A stretch of DNA of 12,578 nucleotides from Competibacteraceae bacterium UBA3908 (GTDB lineage Bacteria; Pseudomonadota; Gammaproteobacteria; Competibacterales; Competibacteraceae). The stretch spans positions 1 through 12,578 of the forward strand of contig DGFE01000053.1 of NCBI GenBank assembly GCA_002391525.1, given 5' to 3'. The notes under the pieces were generated by a model. That model was not told the origin of the DNA and made no database searches. It saw only the letters and a list, made by a program, of their open reading frames with translations. Position 1 is the first letter of the stretch; the number at the start of each line of letters is the position of its first letter. Shown here piece after piece: positions 1 to 7,747 of the stretch. Made by a program: the position numbers and the translations under genes.

Positions 1-19
1 AGATGTGTATAAGAGACAG
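1..19 (+). other. Tn5/Nextera mosaic-end adapter (library artefact)
   Basis: The first 19 bases read AGATGTGTATAAGAGACAG, identical to the Tn5 mosaic end used in Nextera tagmentation libraries. It is untrimmed adapter at a contig end, not genomic DNA. The bioD reading frame fits exactly from base 220 down to base 20 (67 codons). Continuing into the adapter would add the foreign residues LSLIHI on the minus strand. Plus-strand peptides beginning MCIRDS or MYKRQ from this corner are artefacts as well. Confidence 0.97.
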
Positions 20-220
20 CTCCAGCGGCGGTGTCATGGAGCCGGCGGCCAGCAGCCGCGCTACATCGCTGTTGCGTCCGTCGGCTTCGACGCCCGCCGC
101 GACGGGTTTCATGCCGACGGCGGTTCGGCCAAGTCGGCGCGTGGCGTGCAACAAGGCGCAAGTCACATGGGTTTTACCGACGCCGGTATCGGTGCCGGTG
201 ACGAAAAAGGCGTGGCCCAT
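20..220 (-). CDS. bioD: Dethiobiotin synthetase BioD, N-terminal part (cut by contig end)
   Basis: Partial gene of 67 codons. BioD is the cytoplasmic ATP-dependent enzyme that carboxylates 7,8-diaminopelargonate (DAPA) and closes the ureido ring to give dethiobiotin. The N-terminus shows the P-loop GTDTGVGKT at residues 9-17, with Lys16 binding phosphate. The GMKPVAAG motif follows, and Lys38 corresponds to the family's substrate-binding lysine (KPVASG in E. coli). About two thirds of the usual ~225 residues are missing because the contig ends and is replaced by adapter sequence. The ATG at 218-220 lies 3 nt after the bioC stop, so the two are probably translationally coupled as the last genes of the biotin operon. 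Identification is firm from the P-loop, the KPV motif and the neighbours. Confidence 0.95.
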
Positions 221-223
221 GGT

Positions 224-1045
224 TCAAGGTCCGTGGTGGCTCGGTTCTTTCCTGGCGATCAACCAGACCGCGTCGTAGGTCAGCGGCAATCCCGCCGGTT
301 CCCGCCACCGTTCGTAGCGCGCGGTGATCGTCCGCCACGCGGAACGGCTGAACGGCGTGGGGCGGCGCTGCGCGACCTCGCGCGCCCCGACCGCCTTGAC
401 GCTGCCCAGCAGGGTGCGCATGTCGGGATAGTGGCGGCGCACCGGCCGCCGCTCCCAAATCCGCACCTGCCAGCCGCCAGCCCGGCAATCCGCCAACAAC
501 CGCTCCGGCGAGGGAATGGTCAATACATGGCTGTAATCATCGACTTCCGCGAAGGCGTGGCGCAGTTCGGGAAAGTTGTCCGTTCCCAGGGTCGCCACCG
601 CCAGCATCCCGCCGGGTCGGAGCACTCGTCCGGCTTCGAGCAGACACCGGCGTGGATCGTTCCACTGCCAGGCCAGACTCGACCAGTACAGATCGAAGCG
701 GCATTCGACGATTGGCAAGGCTTCGATGTCGGCGCAGATCAGCGCCGCGCCGGGACTCCGAATACGGGCGGCGGCCAACATGCCGGGCGCAAAATCGACC
801 AACGCGAGACGGGCTTGCGGCCAGCGTTCCTCCAGCCAGCGCGCGCCATAGCCGGTGCCGCAGCCGGCATCCAGAATGGCGCCGGGAACGGGATCGACGC
901 CATCCCGAATCAGGCAGCCAGCCAGCCGGTCGCACACATCCCGCTGGACATCGGCGGCGGCGTCGTAAGTCGCCGCGGCCTGGTCGAACGCCTGGCGAAT
1001 CCGCTGCTTGGCCGGCGACGCGGCGGTCGGGCTAGCCCCGCTCAT
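224..1045 (-). CDS. bioC: Malonyl-[acyl-carrier protein] O-methyltransferase BioC
   Basis: BioC methylates the free carboxyl of malonyl-ACP with SAM, so that the methyl ester can be elongated by the fatty-acid synthase to pimeloyl-ACP methyl ester, the biotin precursor. It is a soluble class I methyltransferase. From the chosen start (273 aa), the QAFDQAAATYD helix typical of BioC N-termini is at about 18-28. SAM motif I, DAGCGTG, is at 59-65, an acidic residue binding the SAM ribose follows in LVDFAPGM, and LRPGG is the post-motif III loop. The end, LPLTYDAVWLIARKE, resembles the E. coli BioC C-terminus. In-frame ATGs at 1081, 1060 and 1045 have no clear Shine-Dalgarno. ATG 1045 was chosen because it gives a family-like N-terminus and only a 14-nt overlap with bioF; longer forms reach 285 aa. 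Confidence 0.93.
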   Translation of the reverse strand: MSGASPTAASPAKQRIRQAFDQAAATYDAAADVQRDVCDRLAGCLIRDGVDPVPGAILDAGCGTGYGARWLEERWPQARLALVDFAPGMLAAARIRSPGAALICADIEALPIVECRFDLYWSSLAWQWNDPRRCLLEAGRVLRPGGMLAVATLGTDNFPELRHAFAEVDDYSHVLTIPSPERLLADCRAGGWQVRIWERRPVRRHYPDMRTLLGSVKAVGAREVAQRRPTPFSRSAWRTITARYERWREPAGLPLTYDAVWLIARKEPSHHGP

Positions 1046-2201
1046 CGTCGACGCAGTCATGGAGCGCCGCGATGAGCGCATCGATCTGGGTTTCGCGATG
1101 AGCCGCCGACAGGGAGATGCGCAAGCGGGCCGTGCCCGTCGGCACGGTGGGCGGCCGGATGGCCGGAACCCAAAGCCCTCGCGCGAACAGCCGTTCGGCC
1201 AGCCCCACGGCGGCCTCGTTACCGCCGATCAACACGGGTTGAATCGCGGTCCGCGAGGGCGACAAGCGCCACGGCAAACCGTCAAGTCCCGCCCGGAGAC
1301 GCGCGACGAGGCGTTGCAGATGTTCCCGCCGCTCGTCGCCGGCGGCGATCAATTCCAGGCTGGCGAGCAGGGCGGCGGCGATGACCGGGCTGGAAGCGGT
1401 GGTAAAAATGTACGGTCGCGCCCGCTGCATGAGCCATTCGATCACCCGCCGGTCGCCGGCGACGAACGCGCCGGACACGCCGGCGGCCTTGCCCAGCGTC
1501 CCCATCAGGATCAGGCGCGGCGACGCCGGCAGCTTGAAGTGCGCGAGGCTGCCCCGACCGTTGGGACCGAGCACGCCGAAGCCGTGGGCGTCGTCGACCA
1601 CCAGCCAGGCATCGAAACGTTCGGCCAAGGCAAGCAGTTCCGGCAACGGCGCCAGATCGCCGTCCATGCTGAACACCGCGTCGGTGAGGATCAGCTTGCG
1701 GCGGGCGCGGCTTTGCGCCAGGCGGCGGGCGAGCGTTTCGACATCGCCATGCGGATAGCGCAGGTGCTCGGCGCGCGTCAGCAGGGCGGCGTCGATCAGC
1801 GAGGCGTGATTCAGCCGGTCGGCGAAAATGGCGTCGTGGCGTTCCAGCAGCGCCGGCGCGATGGCCAGATTGGCCATGTAGCCGGTGGTGAAATACAGCG
1901 CCCGTTCCCGCCCGACAAACGCGGCCAGCCGTTCTTCCAACTCCCCATGCGGGCGCAGATGACCGCTCACCACATGCGACGCGCCGCTGCCCACGCCCCA
2001 GCGACCGGCTGCTTCCCGGACCGCCGCGACGAGGGCGGGATGAGCGGCCAGGCCGAGGTAGTCGTTGCTGCAAAAGGCGACGACGCGCTGGCCTTCGACC
2101 ACCGCCTCCGGGCCACAGGGCGAATCCAGCGCGCGGCGCCGACGCGACAAACCGGCGGCGGCCAATCGAGTGAGGCCGACCTCCAACTCGTCCCAGATCA
2201 T
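1032..2201 (-). CDS. bioF: 8-amino-7-oxononanoate synthase BioF
   Basis: 389-aa PLP enzyme of the alpha-oxoamine synthase family. It condenses pimeloyl-ACP (or -CoA) with L-alanine to give 8-amino-7-oxononanoate (KAPA) and CO2. Visible family marks are SNDYLGL at 45-51, GSGASHVVSG at 71-80, NHASLID with His132, FSMDGD at 177-182, DDAHGFGV at 203-210 (PLP-stacking and pyridine-nitrogen contacts), and TLGKAAG with Lys238 as the Schiff-base lysine (Lys236 in E. coli). Length matches the usual 380-390 aa. The ATG at 2199-2201 shares the ATGA overlap with the bioA stop, which fixes this start; the open frame continues upstream to 2402, but that stretch lies inside bioA. A short overlap with bioC follows. 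It is the third gene of a bioBAFCD operon. Confidence 0.97.
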   Translation of the reverse strand: MIWDELEVGLTRLAAAGLSRRRRALDSPCGPEAVVEGQRVVAFCSNDYLGLAAHPALVAAVREAAGRWGVGSGASHVVSGHLRPHGELEERLAAFVGRERALYFTTGYMANLAIAPALLERHDAIFADRLNHASLIDAALLTRAEHLRYPHGDVETLARRLAQSRARRKLILTDAVFSMDGDLAPLPELLALAERFDAWLVVDDAHGFGVLGPNGRGSLAHFKLPASPRLILMGTLGKAAGVSGAFVAGDRRVIEWLMQRARPYIFTTASSPVIAAALLASLELIAAGDERREHLQRLVARLRAGLDGLPWRLSPSRTAIQPVLIGGNEAAVGLAERLFARGLWVPAIRPPTVPTGTARLRISLSAAHRETQIDALIAALHDCVDDERG

Positions 2202-3520
2202 GGCAGCGTCGCGTCCAGCGCCGCGACCGCGCGTTCGGCCAGCAGGACGGCCTCCCCATCGTCGAGAATATAGGGCGGCATGAAGTAAACCGTGGTCCCC
2301 AGGGGACGGAGCAGCACTTCGCGCCGCAGGGCCTCGCGGTAGAACCGCAACCGAAAATCGGGATCCCGGGTGTCGATATCGACCGCCCAGATCATGCCGC
2401 ACTGGCGGAAATGCCGGACCCGCGGATGCTTGGCCAACGGCGCCAGCAGCGCGGTGAACCGCTTGGCGAAACGCCGGTTGCGCGCCAGCACCTCGTCCTC
2501 GGCGAAAATATCCAGGGTCGCCAGCGCCGCGCGGCAGGCCAGCGGATTGCCGGTGTAGGAATGGGAATGAAGAAAACCGCGCGTCATCGCGTCGTCGTAG
2601 AAGGCGGCAAAAACCTCATCCGTGGTCATCACCACCGACAGCGGCAGACAGCCGCCGGTCAGCCCCTTGGACAGACAGAGAAAATCGGGCCGGATGCCGG
2701 CCTGTTCGTGGGCGAAGAAGGTGCCGGTGCGACCGAAACCGACCATGATCTCGTCGCAGATCAGGTGGACGCCATAACGGTCGCAGAGGTCGCGGGCCAG
2801 CCGCGGATAGTGCGGATCGTGCATGACCATCCCGCCGGCGCCCTGCACCAGCGGTTCGACGATGAAGGCGGCGATGGAGTCGTGGTGCTCGGCCAGCTGC
2901 GCCTCCAGCACCGCCGCCGCGCGCTGGGCGACATGGGTGGCTGTTTCGCCCGGTTCCGCAAGGCGGGCGTCCGGCGAGGGCACGGTGGCGGCCTGGCGCA
3001 GCAGGGGCGCGTAGGCATCCTTGTACAGGGCGACATCGCCCACCCCCAGCGTGCCCAGCGTTTCGCCGTGATAGCCGCCCGCGAGGCAGAGAAACCGATT
3101 CTTGCCGGGCTGGCCATGGTTACGCCAGTAGTGAAACGACATCTTGAGCGCGATTTCCACCGCCGACGAGCCGTCCGAGGCATAGAAACAATGGCCCAGC
3201 TCGCCCCGGGTCAGCACCGCCAGCCGCTCCGACAGCTCCACGACCGGGGCGTGGGTGAAGCCGGCCAGCAGGACGTGCTCCAGCCGATCCATCTGGTCCT
3301 TGACGGCGGCGTTGATGCGCGGATTGGCGTGGCCGAACAGATTGACCCACCACGAGCTGATGGCGTCCAGGTAACGCCGGCCATCGAAATCGTACAGCCA
3401 CGCGCCCTGGCCGCGGGCAATCGGCGCCAGCGGCAACGCGCCGGTGTCGTGATGCTTCATCTGGGTGCAGGGATGCCAGACGGCGGCGCGGTCGCGGTCG
3501 AGCCAGTCGAGGTTGCTCAT
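2198..3520 (-). CDS. bioA: Adenosylmethionine--8-amino-7-oxononanoate aminotransferase BioA
   Basis: 440-aa class III PLP aminotransferase that converts KAPA to 7,8-diaminopelargonate, using SAM as amino donor in most members. Motifs seen: WHPCTQM at 15-21, SSWWVNLFGH at 55-64 (substrate-pocket tryptophans), GGYHGET at 148-154 with the conserved Tyr, CDEIMVGFGRTG at 255-266 with the PLP-binding Asp256, and LSKGLTGG with Lys285 as the Schiff-base lysine (Lys274 in E. coli). The start is ATG 3518-3520, 14 nt after the bioB stop, giving a typical MSNLDWLDRDRAAVWHPC N-terminus. A TTG at 3536-3538 overlapping the bioB TGA would add six residues; neither start has a strong ribosome site. In E. coli bioA is divergent from bioBFCD, whereas here it sits inside the same-strand operon. 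Confidence 0.97.
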   Translation of the reverse strand: MSNLDWLDRDRAAVWHPCTQMKHHDTGALPLAPIARGQGAWLYDFDGRRYLDAISSWWVNLFGHANPRINAAVKDQMDRLEHVLLAGFTHAPVVELSERLAVLTRGELGHCFYASDGSSAVEIALKMSFHYWRNHGQPGKNRFLCLAGGYHGETLGTLGVGDVALYKDAYAPLLRQAATVPSPDARLAEPGETATHVAQRAAAVLEAQLAEHHDSIAAFIVEPLVQGAGGMVMHDPHYPRLARDLCDRYGVHLICDEIMVGFGRTGTFFAHEQAGIRPDFLCLSKGLTGGCLPLSVVMTTDEVFAAFYDDAMTRGFLHSHSYTGNPLACRAALATLDIFAEDEVLARNRRFAKRFTALLAPLAKHPRVRHFRQCGMIWAVDIDTRDPDFRLRFYREALRREVLLRPLGTTVYFMPPYILDDGEAVLLAERAVAALDATLP

Positions 3521-3534
3521 GGGTGACGGTCGTT

Positions 3535-4530
3535 TCAAACGCCGCGCAGGCCCAGTTTCCCGAACAGCGCGTTATCGCGTTCCGTCCCCGGATTGCTCGT
3601 GGTCAACAGGTGATCGCCGTAGAAAATCGAGTTGGCGCCGGCCAGGAAACACAGGGCTTGTTCGGCCTCGCTCATCTGTTCCCGTCCGGCGGACAGGCGC
3701 ACATAGCTGCCCGGCATGGTGACGCGGGCGGCGGCAATGGTGCGGGCGAACTCGAAAATATCCACCGTTTCGGAACCTGCCAGCGGCGTACCGGGAATCG
3801 GCACCAGATTGTTGATCGGCACCGATTCCGGCGGCGGATCGAGATTGGCCAGCTTCGCGATCAGTCCGGCGCGATGCCGGCGCGATTCGCCCATGCCGAC
3901 GATGCCGCCGCTGCACACCTTGAGACCGGCGGCGCGCACGCTTCGCAAGGTGTCGAGCCGATCCTGATAGGTGTGGGTGGTGACGACATCGCCGTAATAC
4001 TCCGGGGCGGTATCGAGGTTATGGTTGTAATAATCCAGCCCGGCCGCTTTCAACTGTTCGGCCTGGCCGTCCCTGAGAATGCCCAGCGTAACGCAGGTTT
4101 CCAGCCCGAGCGCCTTGACGGCGCGCACCATCTCCATGACCGCGGGCAAATCCTTTTCCTTGGGACCGCGCCAGGCGGCGCCCATGCAGAACCGGCCAGC
4201 GCCACGCTCCCTGGCCGCCCTGGCCGCCGCCAACACCTCGTCGGTGGTCATCAGGCTCTGCGTCTCCAACCCGGTCTGATAACGCTTGGACTGCGAGCAG
4301 TAGCCGCAATCCTCGGAGCAGTTGCCGGTCTTGATCGACAGCAGCGTGGAGCGCTGCACCGCGTTGGGATCGAAATGGGCGCGCAAGGCTTCCTGGGCCC
4401 GGAACAGCAGATCGGCGAACGGCAGTTCGAACAGCGCCAGCACCGCTTCGACGGTCCAGACCGGCGCGGAGGGGAGCTGAGGCTGCGCGTGCGGCGCCGC
4501 CGGCTGGGCAAGAATCGCTGAAGTATGCAT
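3535..4530 (-). CDS. bioB: Biotin synthase BioB (radical SAM)
   Basis: 331-aa radical-SAM enzyme inserting sulfur into dethiobiotin, the last step of biotin synthesis. The cytoplasmic TIM barrel carries a [4Fe-4S] cluster for SAM cleavage and a [2Fe-2S] cluster as sulfur donor. The radical-SAM motif CSEDCGYC is present (Cys71, Cys75, Cys78). Cys115 (FCMGAAWR), Cys146 (ETCVTLG) and Cys206 (VCSGGIVGMGE) match the 2Fe-2S ligands. YYNHNLDT and GANSIFYGDHLLTT are BioB signatures. The ATG at 4528-4530 starts MHTSAILAQ. An in-frame extension to 4698 encodes non-family residues and is rejected. The N-terminal ~20 residues are Ala/Pro/Gln-rich and longer than in E. coli. It is the first gene of the operon, with a ~120-nt leader carrying a hairpin. 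Confidence 0.97.
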   Translation of the reverse strand: MHTSAILAQPAAPHAQPQLPSAPVWTVEAVLALFELPFADLLFRAQEALRAHFDPNAVQRSTLLSIKTGNCSEDCGYCSQSKRYQTGLETQSLMTTDEVLAAARAARERGAGRFCMGAAWRGPKEKDLPAVMEMVRAVKALGLETCVTLGILRDGQAEQLKAAGLDYYNHNLDTAPEYYGDVVTTHTYQDRLDTLRSVRAAGLKVCSGGIVGMGESRRHRAGLIAKLANLDPPPESVPINNLVPIPGTPLAGSETVDIFEFARTIAAARVTMPGSYVRLSAGREQMSEAEQALCFLAGANSIFYGDHLLTTSNPGTERDNALFGKLGLRGV

Positions 4531-4614
4531 GGACAGGGTTCTCAAGGAATGGTTTGAACGGGTTGTCGCCGCAGCATCGGGAACAGGGCGAACGGTCGGG
4601 TGCGATGCGATGCG

Positions 4615-4642
4615 GGGGTGGCCACCGGCCAGCGCCCACCCC
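4615..4642 (-). promoter_or_regulatory. GC-rich hairpin in the bioB leader
   Basis: GGGGTGG and CCACCCC (arms 4615-4621 and 4636-4642) form a 7-bp inverted repeat around a 14-nt loop. That loop contains a TGGCC/GGCCA dyad sharing part of the stem, so two alternative pairings exist. There is no T-tract, so it is not a classical intrinsic terminator. It lies between the promoter candidate and the bioB ATG, so it could influence the bioB leader or mark the end of the upstream transcript. Function is inference. Confidence 0.3.
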
Positions 4643-4657
4643 TTGCCGGCGTTAAGT

Positions 4658-4666
4658 AAGATAGCA
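4658..4666 (-). promoter_or_regulatory. Candidate extended -10 promoter for the bio operon
   Basis: On the minus strand TGCTATCTT matches an extended -10 (TGn then TATCTT, 4 of 6 to TATAAT) inside a small AT-rich island in otherwise GC-rich DNA. No good -35 is visible at 16-18 nt (TGGCTT is the nearest). A transcript would begin near 4651 and have a leader of about 120 nt before bioB. No E. coli-type BirA operator (TTGTnAACC dyad) was seen nearby. Confidence 0.3.
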
Positions 4667-4741
4667 TCCCCGCTCTGGAAAGCCAGACCCGCCGTCATCC
4701 TTGCGCCGCCCCGGTCCGGTGGGTGGATTTTCCCCGCGCCG

Positions 4742-7693
4742 TCACGGGATCAATGCCGCGTCACGGGCGTTCGCGCCTGTTTCCTCCAAGGCATTCATGA
4801 TCGGGATGGGCCGCCCGATGTAATACCCCTGGGCGTAGTCGATTCCGTATTCGGCCAGCAGTTCGAGGGTTTTCCGGTCCTCCACCTGTTCGGCGATGGT
4901 TTTTTTACCGAACGCCCTGGCGATTTCGCCCATGGCCTTCACCAGAACCTGATCGTCCGCGCGCTCGCCGAGTTTGTTGATGAACGATCCGTCGATCTTG
5001 ATGAACTTGAACGGCAGCTTCTTCAAGTAGTAAAAGGAGGAAAACCCGGTCCCGAAATCGTCGAGCGCGAACTGACAGCCGATGTCGTTGATGGCTTCCA
5101 TGAGGCGGCGGGCGGCCATCAGATCCGCCACCGCGGCCGTTTCGGTCATCTCGAAAACCAGTTGCGCGGGATCGAGCCCGGTTTCCTGCAACAGTTGTTT
5201 GAGATGGCTCAGCAGATCGGGATTGTTGAAGGCATGGGCGGACAGGTTCACCGTCAGGGTGATCCGCAACCCCCGCTCCCTGGCGAGGGTCTGGTGATGG
5301 ACGGCTTCGGACATCACCAGCCGGTCGACGGCGTGAATGAGTCCCGACCGTTCCGCGATTTCGATGAACTGCGTCGGCCCGATGATTTCGCCGGCGTCGC
5401 CCCGCATCCTGAGCAGCACCTCGTAGTGAGAAATCGTCTGGTCCCGGATGCCGAGGATCGGCTGCGCGTACAACAGGAACCGGTTGTCCTTCAGCGCATG
5501 CTCCACCCGTTGTTTCCAGAATACGCGCTCGCGCATCTGCCGTTGACTCTGGTCCTGGCTCGACACCAGATACCAGCCGCCACGCCCGCTGTCCTTGACC
5601 CGATACATGGCCAGATCGGCCCGGGCCAACAAATCCTCGATGTTGGCGCCATGTTCGGGAAACAGGGCGATGCCGACGCTGGCCGACAATTTATGGACCC
5701 GCTCGTCCACCTGAAATTCGATTTCACCGATGTGGGCGAGTATCTTTCTGGTCACTTGCACCGCTTCGTCGGCCGTGGCCTGTTTCAGGATCACCGCGAA
5801 TTCGTCGCCTCCCAGCCGGCCGATCACATCGACCTCGCGCAGGATGGAAGGCAGCAGTTCGCCGAGCCTTTGCAGCAGGCGGTCTCCGGCGCGATGACCG
5901 CTGGTGTCGTTGATGTACTTGAACTGATCCAGATCGAGAAACAGCAACGCGCCCGCGCGGCGATATCGCCTGGCCGCCGCGACCGCGTCGTTCAACTCCT
6001 GGGTAAAGCGGCGCCGGTTGTAGAGCCCGGTCAGCGGATCGTGATCCGCCAGCCACGCGAGTCGCAACTCGGCTCTTTTCCTGGCGGTGATGTCCATGCC
6101 CACCGACAGGATCACCGGCGCCCCTTCCGCCTGGCCCCTGAGCCGGGAATGCTGCCAGACGACGTTGAGCGTACCGTGATCCTTGCAATCGAGATCGCAC
6201 TCTTCCTCGAGGTGTTCCCGCGTGCCCGCGACCAACTCCGCCAGATGCTCGCGAATGCCATTCACATTCTCCCGCCGCGCCAGCAGACTGACGAAAGGGC
6301 GCCCTCGCAGTTCCGGCAGGGAATAACCGGTCAGCGCCTGGCCATAGGGGTTGATCATGAGGATTTCATTATTCCGGTTCTGGGTCAGAATGATGGCCTG
6401 GGCCGTTTCCAGCACATGGGTGACAAAATTGCGCTGCTGAGTGATCTCGCTCATGCGCTCGGACAAATCCCGCGTCTGCTTGGCCACTTCGACGTTCAGC
6501 GCTTCGAGCTGGAACGACAGGGCAATCGCCATGTCGTTCAACACATCCACTTCATCCCTGAAGAAATGCTTGAGTCGCGATTTCGGTATCGTCGCCCGCA
6601 CCTTGGCAAAAGCGCCTTCGGCCAGCCAGGGCAAGTTGGCCGCCGCGCGCCGCAACCGCGACATGGGCGCCCACAGTATCGCCAGCAGCAGGAGTTCGGA
6701 CAGCACCAGGCCGACGGCTCCCATGACGATGTTACGCCGGAGCGCGGTGCGGATTTTCGCCATCGCGTCGCTGATATCCGCGATGATCGCCAGGTACGCC
6801 TCTTCCCGTTCGTCGAAACCGGCCAGGGGAAACAGCCGCACTTCGTATTCGCGTCCGTTGGCGTCGATCAAAACCGGCTCCGAGCCGCCGTCGGACAACG
6901 TTACCCGTTCAGCCGCGGCGCGCAGGATTTCCATGTTGGTTCGCGCGTTGCTCAGCGCCGCCACCTTGGCGCCCCAGGGTCGGAGCCAGCGTTCACCATC
7001 GCCACTCGCGGGGTTCATTTCGGCCTGTCCGACGATCAAGCCCAGGTCCGTGCCGGAAACCCGCTGAAAATCGAGCACGACATCCGCCAGGGACACACCC
7101 ACGACCAACGCGCCGCCGGCGCCCAGCACGGGCGCGATAGCGTATTGCAAACAGGTCTGGGAACAATCGATCAGGCTGTCAGGGCTCTCGGTGGCCATGA
7201 CCTGCCGGGTTGCCTGCGCCAGGGCCATCCGCCGGTCGGAGTTGGGATCCAGACCGTGCGCGGCCAGGCGTTGACCGGTCGCGGAGATGAACTCGATGTT
7301 TTCCACGCCCATATCCAATTCCAGAATCGCCGTCAGCCGCTCGAACGCGGCGATCACCTCCTCCTCCCGGTTGATCCCGGAAACGACCTGGATTCTGAGC
7401 AGGGACGCGATGATCGTACTCCACTGCCGCAGCCGCTGGCTCGACTGGTCCAGCAAGCCCTGGACCTGACGAGCATATTGGCTCTGCAGGTCCGCGCGGC
7501 GCTGCTCAAACTGGTTGCGTAATTCGAAATAGTTGAACGTCGCGACCGCGCCGATCACCCCCATGAGGACCAGGCTGCTCAGCAGCAGCGCTTTCCACTT
7601 GAGGCTCAAGAAAGATCCCGGACGGAGCAGCGGACCCATTCGATAAATTCCTCGGGAAAATCCGGACCATCGAGCAAAAAGAGCCTGTCCCAT
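4742..7693 (-). CDS. Membrane sensor PAS-GGDEF-EAL protein (c-di-GMP synthase/phosphodiesterase)
   Basis: About 983 aa; residue numbers count from the GTG one codon upstream. It makes and/or degrades c-di-GMP in response to a periplasmic signal. TM1 is at ~35-56, a periplasmic cache-like sensor at ~57-320 with a Cys178-x3-Cys182 pair, and TM2 at ~322-342. A HAMP-like/helical linker (~343-425) and PAS (~426-540, ending in VGMDITARKRAE) follow, then GGDEF (~545-705) and EAL (~725-975). GGDEF is intact at 629-633, with RxxD inhibitory-site REVD at 620-623. EAL is EVLLR at 759-763, and NLSA, FEMTET, DDFGTG, K900 (IKID), AEQVE and QGYYIGRP retain the expected metal and catalytic residues. The start is ATG 7691-7693 behind GGAAGG at 9 nt; GTG 7694-7696 is also possible. 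It lies 54 nt after the beta-barrel gene. Direction of net activity cannot be told. Confidence 0.93.
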   Translation of the reverse strand: MGQALFARWSGFSRGIYRMGPLLRPGSFLSLKWKALLLSSLVLMGVIGAVATFNYFELRNQFEQRRADLQSQYARQVQGLLDQSSQRLRQWSTIIASLLRIQVVSGINREEEVIAAFERLTAILELDMGVENIEFISATGQRLAAHGLDPNSDRRMALAQATRQVMATESPDSLIDCSQTCLQYAIAPVLGAGGALVVGVSLADVVLDFQRVSGTDLGLIVGQAEMNPASGDGERWLRPWGAKVAALSNARTNMEILRAAAERVTLSDGGSEPVLIDANGREYEVRLFPLAGFDEREEAYLAIIADISDAMAKIRTALRRNIVMGAVGLVLSELLLLAILWAPMSRLRRAAANLPWLAEGAFAKVRATIPKSRLKHFFRDEVDVLNDMAIALSFQLEALNVEVAKQTRDLSERMSEITQQRNFVTHVLETAQAIILTQNRNNEILMINPYGQALTGYSLPELRGRPFVSLLARRENVNGIREHLAELVAGTREHLEEECDLDCKDHGTLNVVWQHSRLRGQAEGAPVILSVGMDITARKRAELRLAWLADHDPLTGLYNRRRFTQELNDAVAAARRYRRAGALLFLDLDQFKYINDTSGHRAGDRLLQRLGELLPSILREVDVIGRLGGDEFAVILKQATADEAVQVTRKILAHIGEIEFQVDERVHKLSASVGIALFPEHGANIEDLLARADLAMYRVKDSGRGGWYLVSSQDQSQRQMRERVFWKQRVEHALKDNRFLLYAQPILGIRDQTISHYEVLLRMRGDAGEIIGPTQFIEIAERSGLIHAVDRLVMSEAVHHQTLARERGLRITLTVNLSAHAFNNPDLLSHLKQLLQETGLDPAQLVFEMTETAAVADLMAARRLMEAINDIGCQFALDDFGTGFSSFYYLKKLPFKFIKIDGSFINKLGERADDQVLVKAMGEIARAFGKKTIAEQVEDRKTLELLAEYGIDYAQGYYIGRPIPIMNALEETGANARDAALIP

Positions 7694-7747
7694 CACTGAT
7701 TGCCTTCCGCAACCGTTGGCGCCCCTCCGCCATCGGCGACAGAGAAG

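Noticed and set aside
5..4521. Long plus-strand open frames opposite the bio operon (for example 1008-2273, 2411-3526, 3523-4521)
   Set aside because: All lie antisense to recognisable biotin enzymes and show no family resemblance; the first one even begins in the adapter.
4531..4698. N-terminal extension of BioB to 4698
   Set aside because: The added 56 residues have no BioB similarity and cross the promoter candidate and leader hairpin.
4531..4741. BirA operator (TTGTnAACC dyad) upstream of bioB
   Set aside because: Only a loose GTTCAAACC is present, with no paired half-site at the right spacing.
4529..7522. A 997-codon open frame on the plus strand, antisense to the c-di-GMP gene
   Set aside because: The opposite strand encodes clear PAS, GGDEF and EAL domains. 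The antisense peptide is rich in Arg, Gln, His and Pro with no domain, as expected from GC-rich codon bias opposite a real gene.
7694..7747. TTGC-GGAAG-GCAA mini-hairpin hiding the ribosome site of the GGDEF-EAL gene
   Set aside because: Only four to five base pairs; too weak to claim as a regulatory structure without conservation data.
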